A stretch of 64,000 bases of DNA from Ilyonectria destructans. Lineage: Eukaryota > Ascomycota > Sordariomycetes > Hypocreales > Nectriaceae. The position numbers were made by a program, and so were the translations under genes. The notes beneath the pieces are model-generated. The model worked only from the letters and a program-made list of their open reading frames with translations. It did no database searches and was not told where the DNA came from. This document shows positions 14,479 through 26,562 of the stretch, piece after piece. Location of the stretch: NCBI GenBank assembly GCA_020740775.1, contig JAHEWK010000012.1, forward strand, positions 682,001-746,000, in the 5' to 3' direction. Position 1 is the first letter of the stretch, and each line of letters starts with the position of its first letter.

Positions 14479-15393
14479 CCCTGCTGAAACACGGGCGGCC
14501 CTGGACGCGAGACGATAAATCCCCCGTAATCACGTCGCAAAGTGTAACTCAAATCAACCGATGGCTCCCGATTCGCAAACGGATCTGCTGGAGAATTTGT
14601 CCGGTATCATGTTACAGCGCCCAGGCCACAGGCGCAATGGAACTAAGGCCTCCGCCGGCGACGCCCAACGTCGCGCTCGGCTCTTTGCTCGTCGTGTCCG
14701 GTGGTGCTTTGAACTGAGGCTACTGCGTATTAGCTGGCTCGAGAGAAATGAGCCACTCCCGCCCAGTTGCCGTGATACCTTGCCAAGGCTTGAGGCCTGG
14801 ATCTGGCCATCCCCCGGACCCCCCCAAAGCCCCCAAAAGTCCCAAGGTCCGCTGATCGTGGGGTCGCCGGCTTGTTATGCGATACATCCTTGCTTCGAAA
14901 GGAATCAAAGGAACCAACTCCGTACGAAACCGTGGTTGTGGCCTGTCGTCTCAACGCTCGGATCGATCCCGTTGCTTTCCTCTCCCGATCCTGGCTGTGG
15001 GTTTTGTCTCCGTCTCCGTCTCCTCTAGCCAAATCCACCAGTCAATCCTCCACTCCATCAACCAGACGCCTGGATCGTGCATGCCATAAACCATCCACCC
15101 CCGGTCGCTTCCTTTGCTCCTTCCCTTCTTTCTCCCCTCCCTTCTCCTTCCCTTCTCCTCCCCTTTTTCTGCTTCTCCAAGGCCGGTCCTTCTTCCCTTC
15201 GTATGTGCTAATAGTTCAACATCTTGGTCTGAGACTGGGCTTTTAACAATCACGCCCTTCCTCCACACCATCTACTGTCGCTATCGATTCTCCGAGAGCT
15301 GGACTCCCAAGAAGAGTCAGGATTCAAGGGCCCATTCGCTACACCTTCACTCACCATATTGCAATCAACAAACATCTTCGACAAGGATAATCA

Positions 15394-17187
15394 ATGGAAT
15401 ACTCGCTCGTCAATCCTCCCAAGGCTCGCTGGGAGATGGATGCCAGACACGCAGACGGCATGTCCCTACCGCCTTGGACTCGGGATGAGAGCGACCACGA
15501 GGATTACAACGTTGCAGTCATGAACGACGTCGCGAGGAGGAACAGGCGCAAGATTCGACGCAGGACCAAGCGGGACCAGACCCAGGAACCGCCAACGAAT
15601 CCCAACGTCCAGCTTTCCCTTCCATTCTCGTCAAAATCCGCCCTCCGAAAACGACAGAGAGACGACATCCCCGGCAATTCTCTGAGAGAATCCACCGTTG
15701 AAAGCTATTATCAGACTGCTACCGAGGTTGCATCTGCCACGGCCAGTGGATATCCCAAGGAGACGGAAAGCTACGCTGCTACCAAGACGACTGCGCCGAC
15801 GACTACTAGCCAATATGCTACCAAGACGACCTCCAAGACGACCTCCAAGACAGCGGCTCCGACTGCCGACAGCACTGCCAATGGGGATCCGTATGAGAGT
15901 GAGAGTGAGAGTGACAGCGACAGCGACGGCCTCAGCGACAGTCCCAGCGACAGTGATTACGATGAGGCCGAGAAGGAGACAGTTTCATCAGTACCCTCCT
16001 CATCGGTGGATGCGGCTCTTGGCGGGTCTCGACAGGCGGAGTTGGTAAGTCCAAGTCTGGAGTGCCAACGGATTACTGTGATAAACCCAGTACCTTCTGA
16101 GATGGCGCCGGCGCTCACCAACATTCTTCATATGCTGACAAGTTCTAGCTTGGGGACCCATCTGGCGGCCTACACTCTGACGTCCATAAAATCCTGCTCG
16201 CGGTCGGATCTATCGGTATGTCTGCCCGAATGTAATTGTAATTGTCTAGTTGATTGACATTGTTTAGTCGGCTTCATTCTTATCATCAGCGTATGCCTGA
16301 TTGCTTGGAAGTTGCGCAACAGGACCCAACGCCGGAAAGCTCCTGTGGACGACATGGCTTTCCACAAACCCAGCCGCATCGACAAGATACTCGCCAGGGT
16401 GCCTTTCATCAGGACACGTCTCCCTAACCGCGAGTGGTACACTATCGAAGACCCGTCAAAGTATAGCTACGAAAAGTCGCAAGCCACAAAGCCTCCGAGA
16501 TTCGCCTCGCGCCGTATAGAGTCACAATTCTTCGCCCCGAATAAGCCCGTGGGAGTATACACCTCGCCGAGGATGGGATCAAGATCGAAATTCTCCACCG
16601 CCGACACGCTCAGCCCCACGAGCACTATGTTTGTTGAAAGCAAGGCGGTGCAGGTTCAGGTTGTGTCTGGACAAACCGCGAAGCAGGTCCGGCTGTCTGT
16701 TCAGGCAAAGCCAATGCCATCTACTCCGAGATACACCTACAGCCAGTCCAAACGTCAAACAGGAGTCAGTACACTGTCATCTATCTCCTCCGGATTCGGC
16801 GACGGAGACATCATAATTACACCAGAAAACACAGTCAGCACAGTAAACACGTCCACCATGCCCTCCCTCCCCACAGCCGTGGCCGATCCGTCTCGGCAAT
16901 CCTCTATTCGCTCACCCGCGGCCTCTCGACGATCATCCATGCGTTCGTCTGGAAGGGACCCCCGACGCGACACAGCAATGACCGCAATGACGGATGTGAC
17001 GTTGGATGGGCGGCCGCGGTTCCACAGCGTCAACTCATGGGTGAAGCAGCAGTCAGGGCATTTGCGCCGAGCGCAAAACGGGGTTGATGGCGATGCGCCC
17101 CCCGTGCCCATGCTGCCACCGCCGGAGCAGGAATTGCGGTTGATGATGCCAGATGGAGAGGAACCGCGGCGGGTGGATATGCGATGA
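15394..17187 (+). CDS. Unrecognised single-pass membrane protein with Ser/Asp-rich N-terminal half
   Basis: Predicted 545 aa in three exons: 15394-16044, 16149-16215, 16268-17187. I do not recognise a named family. Residues about 40-60 are very basic (RRNRRKIRRRTKRD). Then comes a long low-complexity region rich in Thr, Lys, Ser, Asp and Glu, with a KTTSKT repeat and an acidic Ser/Asp run near residues 165-190. A single hydrophobic segment follows (about 230-255, including AVGSIGVGFILIISVCLIAW), and then a Ser/Pro/Arg-rich, probably disordered tail. The motif HSDVHKILLAVGSIG just before the helix recalls uncharacterised fungal single-pass proteins. No cleavable signal peptide is visible, so orientation is open. 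The start ATG is not well determined; ATGs downstream (from 15436) are possible. The stop at 17185-17187 may be a frameshift product, because coding-like sequence continues in another frame (listed next). Confidence 0.7.
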
Positions 17188-17296
17188 GGACCTGGATCAT
17201 CGGTCCTCCGAATTAGACATGCGTGCGTTACAGAAGAAGCATGCAGATGCCGAGAAGGCGATGATGGAAGCCGTCCTGGAGATGGCATCTACATGA
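17183..17296 (+). other. Possible out-of-frame C-terminal tail of the membrane-protein gene
   Basis: Starting at 17183, one base off the main frame, there are 37 codons before a TGA. They encode a charged, helix-like peptide (LDMRALQKKHADAEKAMMEA in the middle). This composition is more protein-like than chance and abuts the main-frame stop. A small insertion or deletion near 17177-17185, where GAT is repeated 6 nt apart, could have moved the stop forward. An unseen intron is an alternative, but I find no good donor and acceptor pair. Confidence 0.4.
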
Positions 17297-17479
17297 CGTG
17301 AACGAGCATGAAGCGGGGGTTGTTATATATAGAAAACCAGTAAATCTCGATACATCACACCAATTTTATATGTCTAAAATCTACGATATCCTAGGAGCAA
17401 ACATGGTTGATTCTACTTGGAGGGGTACATTTCCCAGAAGCCAATTTCCATCTATTCACGGTCAGGTTTTTTTAGTCTG

Positions 17480-19619
17480 TTAATGGGATAGGGTATGGTT
17501 CACCTTCAATGCATGGATAAAAATCTTGACCAGCTCTTCAACTCGAGTCGGTGACTGGAGAAGGATATGCTTCTCGAGTAAATCTATAACGCCGTGTGTC
17601 AGTACTCACACGCCACGGAGTCATTGTCTCATAACGAAACTGTGAGGGACACAAAACCGACCTGATCCAAGCGTAACGGCCTCGACATAGTCATCCGCAA
17701 CGTAGTTCTTGATCCACGCCCAATACGTGTTGTCCTCGTGCCGCGTATCCGCGTGGCCGTGCAGCATCTGCGCGACGGCCCCGTAGCCGAGGAGACAGGG
17801 GGCCAGGGCCATCTGGAGCCCGAGCCAGTCGCTGGTCTGGCCGACGTCGAGGACGTAGCGGGTGTAAGCGGTGCAGGCTACGTAGAAACGGTGTTAGTCG
17901 TGGGAGACGGGCGAGGAACTGGGAGTATGTGCGTGCCTTGATGCTCCTCGGTGGCGCGGACATCGGCAATGGAGATGCCGAAGGAGTTGCAGTAGGATGT
18001 GTGCAGTTTCAGCTCGTGCATGATGTGCGCGACGATCTCACTTGCCTAGAACGGCAATATTTGGTTAGGGACTTGTGGTTGGGTGCCGAATCGAGACTCA
18101 CTCTTGAGATATCCTCGGCATTCTGCGCCTTGTAAGCCGCGAGGGCGTTGGCTCGTGAGAAGTGAATCTGGCATCCAGCGGCGTTAGTTGCCACCCTTCC
18201 CTCGGGTGCACGGGAGTCGACATACGAGGTAGAGATAGTCTTGGACGATGTACCCCTTGAACGACTCCAGCGGCAGCGTTCCGTCGCCCATGGCCATGAC
18301 GAACGGGTGGTGCACAAACTGCTTCCAGACGTCCTTGACGTCTGGCCGCTCGAGAAGGTACTCGAGGAAGTAGCCCCTGTCTCGTGTCAGGATGCTGAGT
18401 GTATGCTTCGGCACCGGCACCGGCACTTACGGTGAGAATGGCAATGTGTAAGTCGAGTGGAAGTGGTTTAGAGGGCCATGTCCCTTGCCTAGACCTGGTG
18501 CCGTCCGGATGGCTCCCTCGATATATCGACAGGCCGAGCGGACGGCGCTGGGCGCATCAAGCCCCTTGGCCAGGTTTGCTGCAATGGCCGCTGTCATCAT
18601 CGTCAGTGTCTGTATCTCTTCCTCTAAACTTCATCCTCCCAAAGAAGACTTACACGCCAGGGAGCATCCCGTGCCATGAGTACTCGTGCTCGACTGATAC
18701 GGACTCTTGACCCGGAACACCTCTCCGTCGCCACCGACCAACACATCCACCACGACCTTCCTCTCCTCCTCCGTCTCAGCTACCGTCAGATCCTCCTTGA
18801 AGGGCCGATGCCCGCCCTTGACGAGCACCCACTTGGGGCCCAGGGCGTGGATCTCCCGCGCCACCGTCTCAAGGTCGTCTGCGGAGCGGATGTCGACCTC
18901 CGGGCGGCCGTTCTGCGCGAGCACCAGGGCCGCCTCTGGGATGTTGGGCGTCAGCACCGTGGTGTGCGGGAGCAGGTGCTGTGAGAGCTGCTTGATGGCC
19001 TCGTGGGGGAGGAGCTGGGCGCCCGAGGTTGAGACCATGACCTGACGAGTTTGGTTAGACGGCGACGAGGATATGGAACGAGAGGGCTTCGTACGGGATC
19101 GACAACTAAGACTGGGATCTTGTGCTTGGTAACCATTCTCGAGACCATCTCTATCGTGTCTGCGGCGGCCAACATGCCTATCACGCCACAACCGGTTCTC
19201 GTCAGCTTCGCTCTTCTTCACACATGAGTGCGGTGCGGAGCGCAACTCACCCGTCTTGACGACGTCGACGCCCACGTCCTCAATACACGCCTCGATCTGC
19301 TGGGCTACGAACTCGGCGGGAATGACATGGATCCCCTTGACGCCCTGCGTGTTCTGCGCCGTCAGGGCCGTGGTGGCCGTCATGGCGTAGCAGCCATGCG
19401 CTGCGATGACCTTCTGGTCTGCCTCGAGGCCGCTGTGAAGATGCACATGCAATTAGCCCTCTATCCACAAGTGAGCCAAAAAAGCTTCATATAAGTCTCT
19501 CCTCCCTTCATCGAAAGAGCCTCGTATTTTCACCGTAGACTCCCGAATCGAACGAGCTTCACTTACGCCCCGCCGGAGCTGTCCGAGCCCGCAATAACAA
19601 GCACCCGTCCCTGAACCAT
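17480..19619 (-). CDS. THI20: Bifunctional hydroxymethylpyrimidine/phosphomethylpyrimidine kinase with TenA (thiaminase II) domain
   Basis: Predicted 503 aa from ten exons: 19619-19567, 19432-19251, 19177-19095, 19041-18654, 18590-18431, 18376-18226, 18167-18102, 18045-17937, 17877-17662, 17583-17480. The N-terminal kinase domain (about 1-280) phosphorylates HMP and HMP-P in thiamine synthesis. It shows VLVIAGSDSSGGAGLEAD at the N-terminus, a VDPV motif and the anion-hole loop THGTGCSLASAIAANLA. The C-terminal TenA domain (about 290-503), which hydrolyses thiamine or salvages its breakdown products, shows FVHHPFVMAMGDG, ATEEHQACTAYTRYVL and NTYWAWIKNYV. This two-domain layout matches yeast Thi20/Thi21. 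Intron 8 must use a GC donor (CAAG/GCACGC) to keep the EEHQACTAY motif in frame. The gene converges on the membrane-protein gene. I find no TPP riboswitch-like aptamer upstream of the ATG. Confidence 0.95.
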
Positions 19620-20337
19620 GATGCCTCCTCCAAAAGACCGGCGTGTTCTAAGATGAAGAGAAAAGCACGAATTCGGCGAGCCTGTGATAAATGAATACGG
19701 TTGACTAAAGCCGCCGTCGGAGGGTTTCGCGTCTTAATCCCTCGCTCGTCGTTTGGACTGCCCAGCCTTTAGTGGGGGCAATGCTAGACGAAGGCCCAAC
19801 ACCGTAGCGTCATCGCCTGCGTGTACTTTGTGTCTCAACATCACCATCACGAGGTTGGCCAACGAATATTGATTCATATGTCTTTGAAATGCAATGCTTC
19901 CCACTCGAGGGAGGGGTACCTGAGTGGCTAGAGGCGACGCTGTCATCAATCCAACAACCATCAGCCCGACTTTTCTTCTCCCATATCTTGTCCCCTCTAA
20001 ATTCACCCCTCGTGAAAGCTACACAAAGAAACGCCCTACATCGCTCTCAAATACACACTCATTCATCATCATCTAGCCCCGCGTCCCTCAGAAGCCCTCC
20101 CTCCCTCCTGGACTCCTCGCCCAAACTCCAAAGATTCCAAACCAGCCCTGGCCAGTTCCCCCAGCAGCCCGGAAACGTGATATATACATTGGCCCACAGA
20201 ATGGGCATTCTCTCCTGACTTCGCGCCACCCGCTTCATATGCATGTGCTCATGACTTTTTGGTTGTTGTACATTGAATTCTCATCATGTGGGGTCGTCTC
20301 TTCTGCATAAACGTTGACTCTTGCCCTCGTCTCGCTT
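19620..20337. other. THI20 promoter and TORC2-subunit 3' flank
   Basis: No gene is visible. Both neighbouring genes are on the minus strand, so this holds the THI20 promoter and leader and the 3' untranslated region of the Rictor-like gene. The part 19970-20170 is CT- and CA-rich on the plus strand. Confidence 0.6.
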
Positions 20338-23300
20338 TCAGCGGAGGATGTTAAGCGGCGCTGGAAACAAGTTGGGCGGCACATCCATCGGCTCGCTGAT
20401 GCTTCTCTGCCTCTCCGTCCTGTCGTCTGCCGAGCTGCCATCTCCATCGCCGCTATCGTTCTCGCTCGCGCTATCGTCATCATCACTGCTGTCACTGTCC
20501 CCCTCTTCCTCATCAAAGACGATCTGCCGCATCACGTTCTTGTCGAACAAGTCAATTACCATCCTGCGCACTCCCAGCCGGTAGTGGTTCCATTCCATCG
20601 CACCCATGACCTCCTTGAAGAACTCCTTGCTTCGGAAGGCGCTTGGCTTGCGTTGTCGCAGTTTCTGCAGCTCCGTGACCGCTTTCTTGTAGAGAACCAT
20701 ATTCCCTAGGTCAACGATGAGCTCAAGAACTCGCTTGTTCACGTCTTCATCGCTCATCAGCGGTATAATCTCTCCAGGCTCCAGGGGTGGACGAGCCGCG
20801 CGCCGAGGAGGCGCCTCAGGTGCAGTCCGCTGCGTCATGGGGACAGTGATAGATGCGACAGTCTTCTGCTTCCACGGTTTCAGAGACAATAGCTTCGACA
20901 AGTCGGCCGGAATACAGAATCCAAGTGACGTGCCTAGAGGCGTCGTATTCGCGTCCCAGCCATTCTCCGACAAGATCTCCAGGCCATGAGTAGAGCGAGA
21001 GATCAAACCCAAGACGAAGAACGCCGTGCCTCGGAGGCTCATCACCTCATGCGACTCGGCAATCTCGATAATCTGTTCCACCACGTCGCTAGACTCGAGG
21101 AAGGGTGCTCCAAGCTCCATCGACCCAACATTACCCACCGCCCAGAGGCAGCCCTTGACCTTAGTAAGAATTTCAGAGTCGCTCGTCTGCATTCTGTGTT
21201 CGCGGATTGTGGCCACAAACTCTTCAAAGTGACCCTTATCGCTGAGAAGCCTGCAGCCCTCCTGGGTACGGGTCAACTCTCGGTAGAAATGCGGTGGCAC
21301 ATGGCTATCGTGGAAATCGGCATCAGCCTCGCCATCGTCAAACAGACTCATCCGGTGACTGCCCTCATCCGGATCGACAAGGAAAGCCTTTGCTAAGCTG
21401 GCTTCGATAACGCTGACATAGGTATCGTTGCGCCCCAAGAACCAATCATCCATTTCGTTGCTGATGTAGTCCAAGCCATCCAAGTAATGGTATCCAATCG
21501 ACGTGGACAAAAATCGTAGGAGCAATGGTGCTCCAATCTCGCCTAGATGATCGAGTGCAGGCCTACATTCGACAATATACTCCAAATATGTCTTCCTGTT
21601 GCATGCTTTCTCCAGAATCTTGACCGCTGTCGCACATACTTCGATTTCCGGATCGTAGAGTTGGGTTACAAGTAGCTGGATCGCCCACTTAGAATCACCC
21701 ACTCCTCCTTGGCCGTTGACCGAGGGAATTGGCCGGATGGCATACTTGCGAAGGGCGTTTGTTGCATGGATTCGGATGTCCTTAGTGCCCGCAGTCAAGG
21801 CCTTGGAAACCAAAACGCGAGGGTGACCTTGGACGCTGTAGTCGAAACTTGATAGGAGCAGCTTGATAAGGTCCGGTCGTTGCTTCAAGTCCACAATGTG
21901 ATACATCATGTTGAACATTTTCCATCTCTCCATGACCTGGAGTCCTTTGGGGTCGCCACTGAGGACCCCTAGCATGGGAAAGTAGCCGCCACAGAGACTA
22001 TCGGTTATTCGATCTCTCGAGAACATGGGATATTGGGCTGAAATTCCACTGGTCTGGGTAATGGTTAATATCTTATCTTATTACTCATTAGTATGCAATG
22101 ACTTACTGGATCGCACTGAGCAAGACATTCAGCAATCTGCCTCAGTAATTTGCTGTCCGCAAGGAACTTGATGCCCTCAATCGATTGTAGCAACGAGTGC
22201 ATGAGCGCACAACCCGCCTTGACGTACTTCTGAGTGTTTCGTGTGTTTTTGATTTCAGCAAACTTGAACTTGAACGGCCGGTAAAAGCTCATGATCCTCT
22301 TCATGAACTTTGACGCCTTGATGGCCTCTTCGAGCCGTTTCCCGCTTTGAAGGGGCCCGTCAAACACTTTCACAATATTTTCCCAGTTCCATTTTGCATA
22401 GTTGGAGCTGTTGAGTACGTTTGTGTCGATAAGCAGTTGCCTGAACGTGGCATCATCAAACACGATTGCGGCGGTTGTCTTCGGGGTGTCCTCCAGCGAC
22501 ACCAAATCTGCCATGCTGTGACTGGAAGGCAGCGCACCGGATGCGATTCCTGATGGAGCGCTCCTGTATAGCGTTCGACTGACGCTGCTGATTTGATAGA
22601 CGATGCCTGATGCAACAAAGTGGTCGTCGTTCCCCACCTTGGCGGCTGCAGAGAAAAGGTCAGGCAAAAGATGGAGCTCTGCGCTCCATGAAGGAGGAAG
22701 GAGTCGGCTGGCGAGCTTGAGCACCTCGCCAATCAGAAGAGTTATCTTGCGCTTGAGAGTAGGATTCTCATCCTCCTGGGCGATCTTGAGGAGGATGGGG
22801 AGAAGGTTGGACTTGATAAAGACGGCCAGCAGTAGAGCAGTGTAATGTTCGACAAAGTTTTGCTCGCCAGTCTCTTCTTCCACATACAATGTTTGCCCCC
22901 TTTCTCTACCAGTTGACGACTTCAGGTTGGCTACTCGGCCGTATGTCGTCAATCTGCGCCCAGCGAGGAAGGACGTGGCCCAAGCAGGCGACTTAATCCG
23001 AAGCAACGAAAACACGAGGTCGATGACTGTCTCGCGGATCGCAGGGTTTGGTAGTAGCATACTTGTGGTGAGGGATCGGATGGAGCGTAGGTCGTACATG
23101 CAAAGAGACATCAGGCCCGGCCATGACTTCAAGGCTGTGGCGATGGCCTTGGAATTTTGCTTGAGAACGTGCTCGTTGGTAAGGAGTTGATCGGTAAAGA
23201 CGGTGAAGAGAACCTCGAGTCCATATCCTGGTTGAAGGTACTTTCGCTTCTTAGGCGAATCCAGGAGGTAGAGGAAAGCCGATGTCAAACTTTCTGGGGC

Positions 23301-24588
23301 TTTGTAGATTCCCTCAGCAAGCGCCTCAGATAGGGGACCCATGCCTCCCGATGCCACCAGCAGCGCCGGGTCACGCACCAATATCTCGGCCAGAGTCTCG
23401 ATGCAGATGGGCCGGAGTCGATCGATATCCTGTTCAGAGGCCTGGACGTTGGTGCGACGATCTTCACCGTGCTCAGCAACCGCAACGATAGTTCGTACGA
23501 CGGCGCGGGATATCTCTTTAACACCGCCCTTCACGTCGAGGAACGCGCGGACAAACTTGAGGGCCTGTTCCCGTTCAACATCTGCCTTTCGATAGTTGTT
23601 TAAGGACCTGGGGGAATTAGTACGTGATGTTTGGTAGCATTTTGCAGAAACCATACCGTATGACAAGATAATCTGTGTTCAAACTGCGAATCTTCTTAAG
23701 TGATGCCACATCCGAAATGGCATATCTCGTCATCCGGTATCCAGCAGCAACAACCTCTCGACTTTCACTCAACAGCATAACCTGCATTCGGAGCCCAAAG
23801 ACGGACCAGACGAGATCGTACTTGAGAGTCTGGTGCCTCTTGAATAAGTCGACTAACTGATTTCCGCGAGTCACATAGTATTCAGGCGTCATGCCCTCAA
23901 CCTCAAGCGCTTGAAGGAGCTCTGTCAGCGCAAATGTCGGGCTCTCCGTTGACGAATCAACGTCAGATCCCACACCGGCAGATCGTGACACACTCTGTGG
24001 GGAGCGCACGACGCTTGGATCGACAACGTTGGACCCGGTACGATTTCGAGTTGGGGTCGTAGGGGGAGCTTGACGGGTGCGCTGGGTATCAGATATTTTC
24101 TGCCTCAGCTCCCTGATGCGCGTGTTGCTAGCATTGAGTTCGGCTTCGACCTTCTGACGTTGCTCTTTGGCTTGCTTTGCTTTCTTAGAGTTGAGCGCCT
24201 CGAGCATGTTCTCGCTGCCCTCCTTGATCTTCATCTCACGGTTGAGACGTTCCTTGAGGGTTGCAATGGCCTTGTCTGTAAGGGAATCGACGTCGTCTTC
24301 GTCCACCTTGTCCATGAAGCTGCTGGGATACATGGACGCGGCATCGCCTCGGCTGCCCGCACGACTGCGCAACTCTGAACTGAAGCTCCCCGGGGCGCCA
24401 CCAGGATTCAGGCTGCTCCCACGCGGCGCAAAAGAGACGCCTGAGGCGGACAGGTTGCGACCACCGGCGCCATTTGGAGGCTGGAGACCTGTGTCAAAGC
24501 TGGTGCGGCCGGGCATCTGAGACTGCTGTGACGACTGGCTCGACGACGTCAGGCCCTTTTGGGCGGCGGAGGCAGAGGAGCTCAGCAT
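20338..24588 (-). CDS. TORC2 subunit of the Rictor/AVO3/Ste20 family
   Basis: Predicted 1382 aa in three exons: 24588-23657, 23607-22107, 22053-20338, with matching phases. The family is the scaffold of TOR complex 2, which controls actin, sphingolipid and AGC-kinase signalling at the plasma membrane. Residues 1 to about 130 are Ser/Gln/Gly-rich and probably disordered. A Lys/Glu-rich coiled coil follows (about 110-170, LKERLNREMKIKEGSENM and KVEAELNASNTRIRELRQK). The rest is helical-repeat (armadillo/HEAT-like) sequence including the conserved RGTAFFVLGLISRSTHG. The C-terminus has an acidic Asp/Ser stretch (EEEGDSDSSDDDDSASEN). The ATG at 24588 (MLSSSAS) is the first in frame; the codon before it is GTG. 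The length is usual for fungal homologues. Family assignment is strong from repeat pattern and the conserved segment. Confidence 0.88.
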
Positions 24589-24946
24589 CACGAGGGTGAG
24601 CGGCCCACCGGCTGGGACGCGGCCCTGGCGCGGTAGTGGTGCATCCGTCGGTTACTCGGAGCGGTTGGCTCGCGGTCTGCAGCGGGTGCGGCGTCGATCG
24701 GGGAGTCGGAGGAGGTTGTCGTCGTTGGGGAGCGATGGCCCGACTGAGGCGGGTTACGATGCGATGGCGACAGGAGACGTCGGCAAACGGGTTCGATATG
24801 GATCGAGTCGGCGAGGGGAGCGGGCTCGAGAAGATGGCGATGTGGTGATTTGGCGTTGGGGGCGGAGACGGCTCTCGAGGTGCGTGCGTGCTTGCGTGGA
24901 TGTGGAGGCTCTTGCAGCCGCAACACGAGCACACGAGGAGGCGAAA

Positions 24947-24987
24947 GCAAAGGCAAAGGCAAAGGCAAATGCAAATGCAGATGCAGG
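24947..24987. repeat. GCAAAG-type hexanucleotide repeat
   Basis: Three GCAAAG units are followed by GCAAAT and GCAGAT variants in register. It is a hexanucleotide microsatellite in the probable leader of the TORC2-subunit gene. Confidence 0.85.
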
Positions 24988-26048
24988 CAACCCAACAGCA
25001 AACAAGAGAATGAAGGAGGCTCGAGGTGCAGGGCGACAGGGTTCGCGAAACGAGCGACCGGGATGATTGGAGGATCTGGCGTGCGGGTGGAGGAGCAGGA
25101 GCAGAGTCGCGATGGTGTCCAGCCCGTGGAGAGCCTGTAGGGAGACCGTACGTAGCAGGGAAGCCGTAAGGAGGGGGATGTCGTTGGTTGTGCAGCGAAA
25201 GTGGAGGGATTGGGCTGGATGCGGATGTGGACAAGGTAGGGACGTGGTACAGAATGGCAGTTCCAGCGCTACGGGGTACGGGGTCGGGGGATTCGACCCG
25301 GACACTAAATTGGTGGTGGTGGTGAGCATTTAGTGCAAAGGAACAAAGGACGCTCCAGGTAGCGGGCAGTTAAAATAGAGGCATCGCCGACTAACTGCAT
25401 ACCTAGTAACTGCCCGGGGCAAGGTTTATAGGCCCTGCAGCCCTGCAATCCGCGGATGGCTCAGCTGGCGTTCAGTGATGGTGCCGCCGATGGTGCCCCC
25501 AAGCACCCCCAGCCTGAGCATTGCAGCATGGATGTCACTGAGCCAGCCACTGAGGGCGGTCGGCGCGGGGGTGCTGCAGGGCTTAAATCTGAACGGGTGG
25601 CCGTCTCTAATTAGTACCTAGTTCAGGGCTGAAGAACGGGCTGAAGAACTGGATGCTCTGTCTGGCTGCCATTGTTAGAGACGGCCCTCGACGAGGCGGA
25701 GGGCATTGTAATAGGTATCCCTTGCTGACCCGGTGTAAGTTAGGGCAGCTGCACATATTCAAACCAGGAGAACGAGGATGGCGCCCGCTGTGTTCCCTTA
25801 TCAGTACTATTTGCACTATTGAACTTGTCGTCGTCGTTATCGTTATCTTATAGCGGCATCTTAAGTCGCCTCGATGAACTCCATTGATTCACCCACTTGG
25901 TCCACAATCAAGACTGAATCAGAAACCTGGCGGCTTCCACTTCTAGCCAGTCTCCCCGAGACATCGTATCATCGGGAACTCTCCACACCCGGAATTTCTT
26001 CGTACAACTGCTGGTTCCCTTGACTGTTCCCTGGATTGTGATCCCATA

Positions 26049-26067
26049 GATAAGATAAGCTGATAAG
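26049..26067. promoter_or_regulatory. GATA-factor (AreA/NIT2-type) site array upstream of uricase
   Basis: Two overlapping GATAAG hexamers (26049-26054, 26054-26059) and a third (26062-26067) lie within 19 bp, about 500 nt before the uricase start. Further GATAA cores on the other strand are at about 25837-25848 and 26351-26356. Uric acid use is nitrogen-repressible in fungi and is switched on by GATA factors. Binding here is inferred. Confidence 0.6.
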
Positions 26068-26562
26068 CTAATCGCCCAAGGCTAGAAGCGGCAGCCACCA
26101 CCTCCCGTGCCGCGACCGTCATGGGAATCGGCGCCCTCCGCGTCGCCGGGACCGTCCACGCGTGGCCCCATCAGAGCCGGAAACTCGCTACCAATCTGCG
26201 TCGCGCTTCGCCAATGATTTCGGCCGCTGGCGCCTGGCTGCATCGCCGCTGTCCGCCGTGCGCATTGGACGCTGTAGCTGTCTCAGTTTGGTTGTTGCTG
26301 CCCCAGGTGCTGACGTGAACGTCGCGGCTCCGCGGCCGAAGGTTATATAGCTTATCTCCTCCCACCTCCCCTCACCACCGCAACCTCCAGTCCTCTCACA
26401 AACCCTCAACAGCTTCTCCTCTTCAAGCCTCGAATAAGCTAAAGCAAAGACTTGCTTCACATTGCCTCAGTCTTCGTTGCCCGCCCTTTGATACCCTTCT
26501 CACTCAACTCTCCACGCATTGATACCCCTCTACTTCTACCCCTCAAAACCACCTTGATATCC

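Larger units (their letters stand above)
9645..15393. other. Gene-poor 5.7-kb intergenic region
   Basis: No gene can be supported. The left end is the NADH dehydrogenase leader: GA-rich on the plus strand near 9690-9745, hence CT-rich on the gene's strand. Open frames are short, and their codons give no domain or splice-linked continuation. I see no transposase, reverse transcriptase or terminal repeats, and no strong AT bias of the kind left by RIP. Short repeats are listed separately. ACTC repeats occur at about 12307-12325. The right end (about 15080-15390) is CT-rich and is probably promoter and leader of the downstream membrane-protein gene. A 155-codon frame at 14561-15028 is not recognised and probably not real. 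Confidence 0.6.
24589..26562. other. Divergent intergenic region: TORC2-subunit and uricase promoters
   Basis: No gene is supported. On the minus strand, 24589 to about 25330 is an open but low-complexity (Pro/Ser/His) frame that looks like leader sequence rather than protein. The right part is the uricase promoter with several GATA elements (listed separately) and TATATA at about 26344, roughly 220 nt before the start codon. Confidence 0.6.

Noticed and set aside
14561..15028. 155-codon plus-strand frame in the large intergenic region
   Set aside because: No recognisable family, Pro/Arg/Leu-rich, and no adjoining exons. A small novel gene cannot be excluded without transcripts.
19620..19760. 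TPP riboswitch upstream of THI20
   Set aside because: I searched for the conserved CTGAGA and following aptamer motifs on the gene strand and did not find them.
24494..25234. 246-codon minus-strand frame upstream of the TORC2-subunit gene
   Set aside because: Pro/Ser/His-rich and overlapping the first exon in another frame. It is best explained as CT-rich promoter and leader.
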